A stretch of DNA of 64,000 nt from Phytophthora sp. 'mugwort'. Its lineage: Eukaryota > Oomycota > Peronosporomycetes > Peronosporales > Peronosporaceae. Within the stretch, counting starts at the first letter, position 1; each line of letters opens with the position of its first letter. A program made the position numbers and the translations under genes. Location: assembly GCA_033558025.1 (NCBI GenBank), contig JAUCEF010000016.1:3596001-3660000 (forward strand). The letters are read 5' to 3'. Shown one piece after another: positions 55,170-64,000 of the stretch. The notes under the pieces are model-generated. The model had not been told where the DNA came from. It worked only from the letters and a program-made list of their open reading frames with translations, and ran no database searches.

Positions 55170-56760
55170 ATGACGCTGCAGGCGAAATCGAAAAACCATC
55201 CTCCCGGTTATTGGCCGAGGGCCTTACAACTAACCAGCGCTGCCTGGCAATCAGATTCGACTATACTTATACACAAATTACGATAACGCATAACCTCTCG
55301 TAACCAAATTTAAAGTTTTTTATCACATTGTAAAGGTTTTCAGCGCCCGACATGCAAGCAAGAGAAATTTGCTCATTTACACAAACAAAGATAAAATGCG
55401 ACAGAAGACTTGTCCTTCGGTAGTATTTGTATGCATCAGTGATGCGCATCACGCAAACGCTTCTAATTGTGCTAGTAATTTGCGAACACGCTGTAAATCG
55501 GTTAAAAAAAAGCGGAGGTGGCGCTTTTTCAGATACTGGCATGCCTTTAGTTAAAACTAATAAACCAGTAATAACGTTTTGCACAAAACTGTGAGGGAGT
55601 TATCGAAAGTGGCACGGTACCGTACCATTGGGGGTAAACCCGATTAAATTGGTTATTTCACCTTTTTGCTAGCTCATACTATTTTCATTGAAATGGTCTT
55701 GCTAATAATGCTTGTCAATTGCGCAGCAGCAAACAATATTTGTTTCTTGCAGCAAGGGTCGTTTTTATTTTTAGCGATCTGATTGGTTCAGAGTTGTTAA
55801 GATCAGCACTGGAGGACAGTACCAAGGGATGCATGTGTCTATTCGGTAGAGACCGACAGGCGATCCAAGGATGGGCTGGACTAGTACTATGCGAGACTGA
55901 ATAATAATGTTATATGGATTACAGTATGCCATATGAAGTGTCTATGTAGTCTACGGTACTACGACCACATGGTTGGTAGATGAACCAATCTCTATTGGCT
56001 CTTGCCGCCTTTCTGACCGAGGCAAATATTGGTGCGATGAGGAAGGGAAGCAAAGAGGTAGGAAGTCAAAGGCGAGCTCATCATTCCACCTTTTGCTTCA
56101 GTCTGGGCACATCTGCTAGATAGCAATAGGTAGGGGTTTATGAAAAGTAAAGGCACTTGAGACCAGAGAAGCTTCCATTCAGTCTAACAAGAGTGCTTGT
56201 CGGGCTGCACCGACTTTGGTGCAGGAAGTCGCCGCAGTAGCAAGACTGATTTTTTTCTCTCGCTACGGTCCACTATCGCGCAGCATTACACAAGGCGAAG
56301 TCGCACTGCTGGGTCGTTCTCTGGCAAGCCTGCCGAGGGCTGAGAGCGTGCAGGTGTCCTAACAGCGACCGGGGCTCGTCCGCGTCGGACATCGACGGCC
56401 GCGAAGGTATCACCAGAGGAGGGAGCGCTTGGACTGACTCAAGCTGCAGAGGATTGTGGTCCGTTGAGTGCAGGGACTGGCACTGGTGCGGAGAAAGGCG
56501 GTATGGCGTCGACTGAGAAATCCCGTGTTCAGACCGCTGAGATTGCTCCCAGGCGGCCAGCTGCAATATGCTGTTGGAAATTTTGTAAAAAGGTTACCAA
56601 AGCTGCGGATGGCACCGCAATTTAAGCATGCAGCAAACAAGGCCGCATAGTTTTGTGCACGCCACCTGTGCTGCGAATATACTGTATATATTGGAGCCAG
56701 CAGTACCTTCGACAAGGCAGCATGCGGTAAGCGTTGCTGCAACGCGCTTGCTAAACAACA
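55170..56760. other. No gene recognised
   Basis: AT-rich at 55260-55760. The frames on both strands at 56273-56742 overlap each other and show no motif. Confidence 0.45.
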
Positions 56761-56767
56761 GCTAGCG

Positions 56768-57673
56768 GTGCCAGCGCAAGGGAAGAAGCGAGTGCTTTTT
56801 CACAACAACGGACCAACGCTAGGTTTGAGTTCGATCAGCCTGGCGATCACGACTGGACATAACTACATCCGTTTTCGCGGTGGTGACGGTCATTCGGGTG
56901 ATACAAAGACAACCATTGCAGGCGAGATCGCTCTCACGATCGCGGCATACCGGTATAAACTGCCCGCAGTACAAAAGATATTACGAAGAAGATTTGCTCG
57001 CTAGAGGCGTCATTTAGGGCGGCTGAGGATTAGCTCAGTAATACAGGTCAATATTGTGGCGAAAATGAGGCCAACATCCGAGCTGCGGTTTTGATACGCT
57101 GCTCCAACTTCTATGAGCTGAGGGACATAATGCACAACCGCGCAAGTACGCGAGCACAACTTATCAATACGGATCCGGAAGGAGGCAAGGCCGGCACTAA
57201 GGATCATGACGATAGTTCCAGTGAAGACGAGTCCAAGTCGATTGTTGATGGGACATCGCGAGAAGTCAAGGCAGCCGGCCGTTGTCCACGCCCATTTTAA
57301 TGCAAAGTCACCTTCAAAAAGGCAGCGCAAGACAATTGACGTACCTCAATCATCGTTTTTACAGCTGAGGGAGGCTCAACTCGTTCAGAACCTAGCGCTG
57401 CAGCTAATAGATATTGAAGTACGAAAGTGGCAGATTCAGCTCCAGAAAAAAGAATAAATGCACGCCAGCGGGAAATCGAAAACGATGCTCGTTAGTGCTC
57501 GCATCGAAGAGAGTAATGCGAACACGATGAAACTTCGTCAAGAAGCGCAGCATTGGCGCCAGCAGCGCGATATTGCGCTACTTCGAGAAAGAAAAAAAGA
57601 ATGTTGGATGAAGGAGTACCGTAAGCTGACATGGATGCTCAGCAACCGATGGCTACGGATTTCTAGAAAATAA
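56768..57673 (+). pseudogene. Second Harbinger element: Myb-like helper protein
   Basis: TTIAGEIALTIAAYRYKLP, then RCSNFYELRDIMHNRASTRA, an acidic Ser segment (SSSEDESKSIVDGTSRE), SSFLQLREAQLVQNLALQ, and a C-terminal coil (EVRKWQIQLQKKE, ESNANTMKLRQEAQHWRQQR). This is the usual layout of the second protein of PIF/Harbinger transposons. It is split by at least three frame changes. It faces the transposase at 57682-58690. Confidence 0.5.
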
Positions 57674-57681
57674 GCGAAAAG

Positions 57682-58690
57682 TTAGTCTCGTCTTTTGCCT
57701 CCACTTGCTTCGGAGGGAACTTGGGTGTTGAACTCGTCATCGGCGTCGAGGTGGCCAGTTACAAAATGCCCAAGCTCCTGCTCCCGCTCACGCGGAATCT
57801 TCTCAGCGACGGGAAGGTTATGAAGAATACATGCACAGGTTGCATATCGATCAGGCGCCGCATGCGTTTCCTCTTTTTCCCGAGCTCTACCCGTACTTCT
57901 TGATGGTAGATACTGGAAACGCATTTTCAGAAGACCAATGCAGTGTTCGCTTTTAATGCGTGCCTTTGCCAAAATGTGTGTTGAAGTAGGTTTTGTCAGC
58001 GTTTGGCGGCTTTTTGTATGCAGGAACCACAATGTTTGAAGCTTGAAAAGCGGAGTCAACAAGTAAATACTCATTACACTGGAAGTGCTCATTTGGACGC
58101 AGAACCATGGGACTATTAACCCACACGCGATTATCGTGATCAGACCCCGACCATCCCACTATTACGTTCCGCACCCTCGCGACAACATCACACGTCACCA
58201 ACGCATACACAGCGTATGAAGACTTCCGGCTGATATATTCTTCACCATTGTGCCGAGGTTTAGTTGCGAGAGGGAAATCAGTGATACCGACACAGTTAGG
58301 GAACCCGTACTTCCCATCCATCCTCTGCGCAATAACATGACGTTCAGCGTTATCTAGCCATGTAATTGTTGACCGCTCTAGCTTCAATACTGCGGAGACA
58401 GCGCGACTAAGATAGTTGTGGAAAGAACCGCTTGACAGATCGAGAAATGTTCCCACCTGGAGTGCTGAGTTACTGTTGCCGTACCCTCTGAGATATTTAA
58501 GAAGCACCATCATATGCAACTCCACACCACCACGAAATGGCTTCCCATCTGTGGTCTTGAATGCTTGGTCGTCCTTGGGGAGTCCAACGAGCCGAAAAAA
58601 CTCTGGTCGATGAAGACGGAAGTGGATCAGGAACTCCGTGTCATTCGTGTGTGGTCGCGATTGTGGAGCACCTTTAGCCAGTTACTTTTA
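57682..58690 (-). pseudogene. Second Harbinger element: DDE_Tnp_4 transposase
   Basis: From 58684 down the frame reads DTEFLIHFRLHRPEFFRLVG, LHMMVLLKYLRGYGNSNS, GITDFPLATKP (first Asp), VIVGWSGSDHDNRVW (second Asp region) and YLLVDSAFQASNIVVPAY. A frame change near 57990 leads to KARIKSEHCIGLLKMRFQYL, carrying the last acidic residue. A TAA just above 58684 removes the N-terminus. It is the best preserved transposase in the window but still broken. The catalytic signature is that of PIF/Harbinger nucleases. Confidence 0.75.
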
Positions 58691-58699
58691 CGCTGTCGG

Positions 58700-60390
58700 T
58701 ACTGAGAAGGTCGAGCCAGGTAGCGAGATCGCTGAACATACTCGTACTCAACGTCTAGTTCGTCTTCGTGGGAGGCCTCCTCGCTCAACAGGCCCGCTTT
58801 ACCGCTGCAGACTCCCCCCTTGCCAGTATCTTACGCAGGTTCCGAAGCGCGTGCTGTCGCGCGGAATAACGCATGTTGCTATGGGCGCTAAAAAAAATCC
58901 TTCTACTACCAAAACCTGAAGGGGGCTATCAAATTTTGCTCTATTTAATTGGACAAAGTGGTTCTTATCTCGGAAGAAAAAAAAACACTTTTTTGCTTGC
59001 TGCTGCACAATTGACAACCCCTAATACTAATATTAATACTTTTAAGTATTAATATCGGTATTAAAAAAGAAGTAGCTGCCATCAAGATAATGTATGGGGG
59101 CAAAACCTCAGGAGGTATTGTGCGTTCTAATATGATATAGTAGTTTGTGTAATGGATTCGGACGGCTTCTTGTGATACCCAAGGCAACATCGACGACGGC
59201 AATGACGAAGGATCGTTACCACAATTGCAGCACCAGTGGACATACTGCTTACCTAAGCATTGCCCTTAGCCCAAGACACGTGATCGGACCTTCCAGAAGC
59301 CAGGTCGGGCGATGGTCAGCTTGAGTAGATTTGAAGCCCGCCTGTAATAGCCCCTGTATGTTTTGGGCTTGCTATAAGGTAACAGCTAGGTGGAACCTTT
59401 ACTTTTCTAGCACTCGGCTTGCGCTAGCATGCACCATGCAGATGCAACATGATGATGGGTAGCTACATCAAGGTAAAGGAAATGCTCATATTGTGCCGTG
59501 GGTCGTCTATACATGTTGTCCATGTGCCAGACACGACACTGCTGCATCAAGTGTCCCCGGCCGAAGTTAGCGATCCACGAATCGCTCAACTGTCCCACCC
59601 GGTGCAATGCTGGTGTCGCCGTGTACCAGATGACCTCGGTACCGTTACGTAATCACATCGACGACACTCGAAAAGTGAACACTTGAAGCTCTCGCGCTCG
59701 CTGCTGTACTGGAACGTCTGCAGCATGGAGCTGCTACTCGAACCCCTGAACTATTTGGGCCAATCACGTCGATTTGTGGATTGATAGGGCGATTCGCTCA
59801 ACCGACCAACATCGGCAAATTTATTTTTAGCCGATATTCACAATAATACAGTACGCAGTTCCGAGCCGCCAATCGAGTGTGGCGCCACTTGATACACGCC
59901 ATGCAGGTAAGACAAGTTCAACATACACCTCCTACGTATCGGTCTATCTGACTCGGTCCGCCTTTCATGCGCTGTGCATTTCGCTGGTAGTTGATGTGAA
60001 GTCCGCAAGCCTTGGCGTGCAGTATGCGTGAATTTAGGGAGTCGGTGTAACCGCAACGCTTGCAACGCACTGAGGCTGCTGGTGTGTTACCGTACCGGTA
60101 CATGCACATGCAAGACGACCAATGCAATAGCTTGGCACATGTGGTCAAGGAAGGGAACGACATCCAATTGCCAGCAACGCATGCGGAAGCCTACACCATT
60201 GTACGGCGTTACTCTCAAAGTCATCGCTTAAATCCAGAAACTGCGCACAATGCACTTTCAAATATCATATCCGTCTTAGAATGCTTTAAAATAGGATAGC
60301 GTTGGTTGAGCATTGAAGCCCCTAAAAAGGCGGAAAGCTGTTGGCGCGAATGCTGAGCTCACTCAGCCAGCGTTTTCACTTCTCATCCGG
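58700..60390. other. No gene recognised
   Basis: Short frames only. The minus frame at 59918-60163 contains RCKRCGYTDSLNSRILHAKA, which has the spacing of a zinc-finger-like knuckle, but nothing else supports a gene. Confidence 0.35.
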
Positions 60391-60392
60391 CG

Positions 60393-61240
60393 CCATGCCA
60401 ACTACAAGCGGCTACAAGAAGTATCCCCTGCAGGTTCGCGCCTGCATCGACTGGAAGACTGTGGCGGCACTCCATGACGTCCACGAGCGGAATGCATGGG
60501 GCTAGATCAAGGCGGAATTGATAGCGGTGACTGGAGTGGCGTCCAGAAAGCGCGCGGTGGCTCCGAGAAGCAGTTTGTCCAAGTCCACGTCGACTACTAG
60601 CTCGGCGAGCTGGCAAGCACACGTTCTAGAAGTGCCACCGCGATGTATGAATCGTAACAGCCCCATCAACAAGTAGTAACGCTACGACTACGTTGTCAAG
60701 TTATATGCGGCTCTTGCGAACAACAAGACGGTCTTCTATCTCGATGATATCAACTTCAACTTATGATGTTCACGTGAGCGAGGATGGAGCGCGCGAGGCA
60801 TGCGTGTAGTACCGATAAATGTGTCCAGCAAGGGTAAGAACATACCTTTCATTGCTGTTATCTCAAGCACGACCTCGCCTACCAGGAGTCTCAGTATGGG
60901 TCGTTCACGTCAGAGCTCGCGAACAAGTTTATCCACAGTTTTCCATATCCAAGCGTCCATCCCGCTGCACGAGGTCGTGCGGGTGCTTGGCAACGCCCCA
61001 TGTCACACCGCTGCCAAGGAGGTGTTCGAAGAGGAGGAGTTCACAGCAGCGGAGACGCTGAAGCTGGGGCACTACCCCCTATGCTTAATCCTATCGAAAA
61101 CATGTTTCTGCGTACAAGAATGCCGTCAAGCGGTTCTGCGCGCGGCAGCGATCATTCTCCGCGTCCCAGAGGGGACGACCATCACGAAGCACCGAGATTC
61201 CTGCAGCTCGGTGGGGACCCTCTCTTCGCTGAAATCGTGA
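60393..61240 (+). pseudogene. Tc1/mariner-type transposase remnant
   Basis: Fragments in order: VFYLDDINFNL (about 60731, first Asp of the DDE triad), GKNIPFIAVIS, VLGNAPCHTAAKEVFEEEEF (about 60982, where the second Asp position reads Gly) and, in another frame, MLNPIENMF (about 61080, third acidic position). The order and spacing fit Tc1/mariner transposases. At least three frame changes and the lost Asp make it inactive. Confidence 0.65.
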
Positions 61241-61249
61241 CGCCAGATC

Positions 61250-62196
61250 TGTGTAACAGAACGTCCTGTCACACGCTGCCTCACCACCAGCGTGCACTCC
61301 GCTTCGATGACATGCAAGTTGGGACACAAGTTCTTTAATCGGATTATGAAGGTATATACGATACCTAAGATATTATTCCTGGCAGGTTTTTGAATTCGAG
61401 GGCTCACTTTTTGAAGTTGAGTGTTGAATTTGAGAATAACGCCGTGCAATGGTGTAGTATTATCATCACTCCATCAACATCCCCGGCACTTGTAAGTGAA
61501 ATGCATGTTTGCTTGGCAGAGGCTGAAAGGGGACAACGACCCACTACGAGGTGATAGCACGAAATCGGTTTGCGAGTGTACTGAACGGAGGGTTTCGTTC
61601 GATTCCTGTGTCATCAACCTGCTGTTAAAGCCAAGAAGGGAGCCAGACAACAAATACCTACCTGGTACGTGAACTCGATGATCACCACCATGTCCAAATG
61701 GCAATCTTGGTGCTTCCGTAGCACGAGCGTCACTACTTGATGTCCAGCACCGTCGTACTTAGTCGAGTTCACTTCGTCGCTTCCGAAGCTTTCGGACGGA
61801 CGATTGAAAGCGATACATGTACCGAGACGGTCTTAGACGAAAATTTCGACCGTCCCCATAGAAAAAAGACCAAAACCGTGCCAACCATGAACCGGGATTC
61901 AAACAGAGCAGGTTGTGCTCGATGTGTTACGCAACCTACATATCAGCGATTAATAGCTTAAAATGAGGGTAGAAATGCTAGATTAAGAAACAGTAGTGCT
62001 ACTACATGTAGTATTTTGGAATTGTTGTACTCGATGTTGCCCACTATCTGACATTCAATAGTGGCTTTGATTGGGATTGAAGCTGTAGCTTTTAGCTCAG
62101 TTGTTGTACCATCATTTATGCAAGTGCCTCTCTCTCTCTCTCTTCATCTTTTAGGCAGCCCTGGGTCACCTTCAAAGAGCTCGCGTTGGGTGCCGT
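61250..62196. other. No gene recognised
   Basis: Region downstream of transglutaminase copy 2. No open frame with a motif. A short TC-dinucleotide run lies at about 62129-62143. Confidence 0.5.
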
Positions 62197-64000
62197 TTAC
62201 CACCAGTGGAAGAAGGACTGGTACGACTGGCGCGGGTGCTCATTCTGCTCGTTCTGCTCGAACTGCTGCTGCTGCTGCTGCTGCTGTTGCTGTTGCTGTT
62301 GCTGTTGATCCTCACTGTCATCCTGGTTTTGGTTGTCCTGGTTGTCGTCCTGGCTGTTCGAGGGAGTTGCCGTAGTCGAGGCAGGAGCTGCCGTGGTCGA
62401 GGCAGGGGCCGTAGTGGGAGAAGTCGGGGTCTCCGTAATCGGGGTCTCCGTAATCGGGGTCTCCGTAATCGGGGTCTCAGTAGCCGGGGTCTCAGTAGTC
62501 GGGGTCTCAGTAGTCGGGGTCTCAGTAGTCGGGGTCTCGGTTGCTGCGCTACCGGCGTGGGAAGCAGTCGAACTCGTGGAAGGTAACGAACCCGTAGAGG
62601 CCGATGCCGAGCTGGCAGCTGAGCCCGAGGTCGAAGCAGCAGTTGAGCCCGAAGTCGAGGCAGCAGTTGAGCCCGAAGTCGAGGCAGCAGTCGAGGCCGA
62701 GGCCGAGGCCGAAGCTGATGCCGACGAGCCAACAGAGCCCGAAGCCGAGGCGGAGTCAGAGCAAGCAACGGACTTTTTCAAAAGCATACTCACATCAGCG
62801 TAACTCAGACCGATTTTCGTCACGGTGTCCGCAGCAGGCTTCGCCTTGGCGAACCACAAGAAATCAGGGTGCTCCTTGTCCGAGTTGTACACCCACTCTC
62901 CGCCAATAATCTCACCAGCATCGTCCAGCTCCAGCAGGTAGTAGTAGTAAGAACCCGTCGTGTAGCGGTCGATCTCACCCGAAGACACCAGTCCACCGTC
63001 CGTGTACGTCTCGAAGATCCACGAGAGACGCGACTTCACGTACACGATGCTCTTGGCAGCAGCATTCCACGGGTACTCCTCGAGACCGTAGAAGGTCTGG
63101 GCGGCGTCCTCGAGTGACATGGCGGTCTGCTCGTACACCTTGAAACCACGCACAGGCTGGTTCCACACCTCAGCACCAGCCGTCACATCGACGACAAACG
63201 AAGCCTTGAGCTTGCCGAGCAGGTTGGCACTGGCGATGTGGAAGTAAGCAGGGTTCATGTCACGGTAGGCATCGTTAGTATGACGGCCGTACTCGTCCGT
63301 GCTATCTTGTCCACCATTGTAACGAGCGCCCGTGAACACCGTCGAGACCTTGGCACCATCATAGACGTCTGAAATCAAAGCCTTGATGTCCATTGGTTGG
63401 AACGTCACGCCATTGTACGTAACTGGGCACTTTGGCTCCTCTTCAATGATGGCAGCCGGAGCCCAAGCATGACAGATACCAAACCACGTGGGGATGCAAT
63501 AGCCTGAGCTCTTGTCAGCGCGGATAGCACATTTACTGCCGTCGCTGAGAGAAGCACAGTCGTTGTCCGACGAACACTTTGTGCGCCTGCTCTGCGAGTC
63601 AACGCCGTTGTCCTTCGACACCTTGTCCATAAAATCCGTCGCGTCTAGACCGAAGGCAGTAGCGTACTTCTCAGCGGGACTAGGTTGACCCTGACTCCAG
63701 ACAACGTTGATGCTGTCCTGGTACGTGGGCCAATACGGACCAGCCCACGGCGAAGGCGTGTACACGCCCTGGGTAGGCAAATCCTTCAAGGTCATCTCCA
63801 TCTTTGTACCGAAATAGGCCTCAAGCTTAGCGATATCCCTGTTCGTGTTCGCCTCCAGAAGACGCTTCTTCTCGAGCTTCTCTTCAAGAGCATGGCCCGC
63901 CACAGCGCTGTCACGCAGCTTGCGGGTGGCGGTCACAGGCTCCCAGCCAGTAGCGCAGTCCTTGGGCTTAGCTCCGCCATGGACAAGCGACGGCGTCGAA
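62197..64000 (-). CDS. Secreted transglutaminase elicitor with Pep-13 (copy 2, partial)
   Basis: The reading is open from the right window edge (KPKDCATGWEPVTATRKLRD) to the stop at 62197, so the N-terminus lies outside. The core is collinear with copy 1: PSPWAGPYWPTYQDSINVVW, the likely catalytic Cys in WFGICHAW, and exact Pep-13 VWNQPVRGFKVYE at bases 63130-63168. The tail differs. It has a Ser/Ala/Gly region with repeated STAASTSG, eight five-residue repeats of the TETPT/TETPI type (62425-62544), an Asp/Asn/Gln-rich part with 15 consecutive Gln (62263-62307), and an end in SFFHWW. The final WW matches copy 1 (FRWW). An internal GTG at 63936 is not the start. Confidence 0.95.
   Translation of the reverse strand, partial: STPSLVHGGAKPKDCATGWEPVTATRKLRDSAVAGHALEEKLEKKRLLEANTNRDIAKLEAYFGTKMEMTLKDLPTQGVYTPSPWAGPYWPTYQDSINVVWSQGQPSPAEKYATAFGLDATDFMDKVSKDNGVDSQSRRTKCSSDNDCASLSDGSKCAIRADKSSGYCIPTWFGICHAWAPAAIIEEEPKCPVTYNGVTFQPMDIKALISDVYDGAKVSTVFTGARYNGGQDSTDEYGRHTNDAYRDMNPAYFHIASANLLGKLKASFVVDVTAGAEVWNQPVRGFKVYEQTAMSLEDAAQTFYGLEEYPWNAAAKSIVYVKSRLSWIFETYTDGGLVSSGEIDRYTTGSYYYYLLELDDAGEIIGGEWVYNSDKEHPDFLWFAKAKPAADTVTKIGLSYADVSMLLKKSVACSDSASASGSVGSSASASASASASTAASTSGSTAASTSGSTAASTSGSAASSASASTGSLPSTSSTASHAGSAATETPTTETPTTETPTTETPATETPITETPITETPITETPTSPTTAPASTTAAPASTTATPSNSQDDNQDNQNQDDSEDQQQQQQQQQQQQQQQFEQNEQNEHPRQSYQSFFHWW
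62263..62307 (-). repeat. CAG/CAA repeat coding 15 glutamines
   Basis: Fifteen in-frame CAG and CAA codons on the minus strand near the C-terminus of transglutaminase copy 2. Confidence 0.95.
62425..62544 (-). repeat. 15-base tandem repeat, eight units
   Basis: CGGGGTCTCCGTAAT-like units start at 62425, 62440, 62455, 62470, 62485, 62500, 62515 and 62530. They encode TETP followed by Ile, Thr or Ala in transglutaminase copy 2. Confidence 0.95.

Noticed and set aside
55260..55620. Second mitochondrial insertion in the AT-rich block
   Set aside because: Minus-strand frames show no mitochondrial protein I could name, and the base composition is less extreme than at 21800-22147.
59918..60163. 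Zinc-finger gene on the minus strand
   Set aside because: Only one knuckle-like run (RCKRCG...HAKACG) in an 81-residue frame, with stops on both sides and no supporting context.
62172..62768. Minus- and plus-strand frames of Arg-Leu-Pro or Gly-Val repeats
   Set aside because: They are other-frame readings of the 15-base and 24-base repeats in transglutaminase copy 2.
63601..63936. Start of transglutaminase copy 2 at 63936
   Set aside because: That codon is GTG inside an open frame which continues to the window edge with sequence matching copy 1 (CATGW); the true start is outside.
1..64000. tRNA, rRNA or CRISPR features
   Set aside because: No cloverleaf with tRNA boxes, ribosomal segment or regularly spaced short repeats was seen by eye. 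A covariance-model scan would be needed to exclude tRNAs fully.

Overview
The window is nuclear DNA from an oomycete, almost certainly a Phytophthora or close relative. The strongest evidence is two secreted transglutaminase elicitors that carry the exact Pep-13 peptide (VWNQPVRGFKVYE), a family described from Phytophthora. Oomycete-type core promoters (an Inr-like element followed by CAATTT) sit 45 to 90 bases upstream of several starts. The genes are intronless and dense, and are surrounded by decayed gypsy, hAT, Harbinger, pogo and Tc1 elements of the kinds common in these genomes.

Layout. 1-2.0 kb: broken receptor-like kinase (minus). 2.3-14.8 kb: an old plus-strand gypsy element split by a younger minus-strand gypsy chromovirus (3321-11128) with two LTRs and a 5-base target duplication. 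14.9-18.5 kb: further retroelement and hAT debris, with a 44-base-arm hairpin. 19.1-21.5 kb: GH3 beta-glucosidase gene interrupted by one in-frame TGA. 21.8-22.15 kb: nuclear copy of a piece of mitochondrial nad5. 22.1-26.5 kb: hAT and pogo transposase remnants. 26.8-35.5 kb: purple acid phosphatase (PAP) cluster made of two nearly identical convergent genes forming a 1.69-kb-arm inverted repeat, a third copy broken by a solo LTR, and a fourth fragment. 35.9-38.6 kb: long Gln-rich coiled-coil protein. 38.7-41.1 kb: transglutaminase elicitor 1. 42.4-61.3 kb: mostly dead mobile DNA (two Harbinger elements, several gypsy remnants, a Tc1/mariner remnant). 62.2-64.0 kb: transglutaminase elicitor 2, running off the right edge.

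The apparently intact genes (two PAPs, two elicitors, one coiled-coil protein) are mostly secreted enzymes. The PAPs and the GH3 gene fit extracellular phosphate and glucan scavenging, and the transglutaminases fit cell-wall cross-linking and recognition by plants. No operon logic applies. The theme is a secretome gene neighbourhood being duplicated, homogenised and broken within transposon-rich DNA. All assignments rest on reading the translations by eye; no database search was possible.
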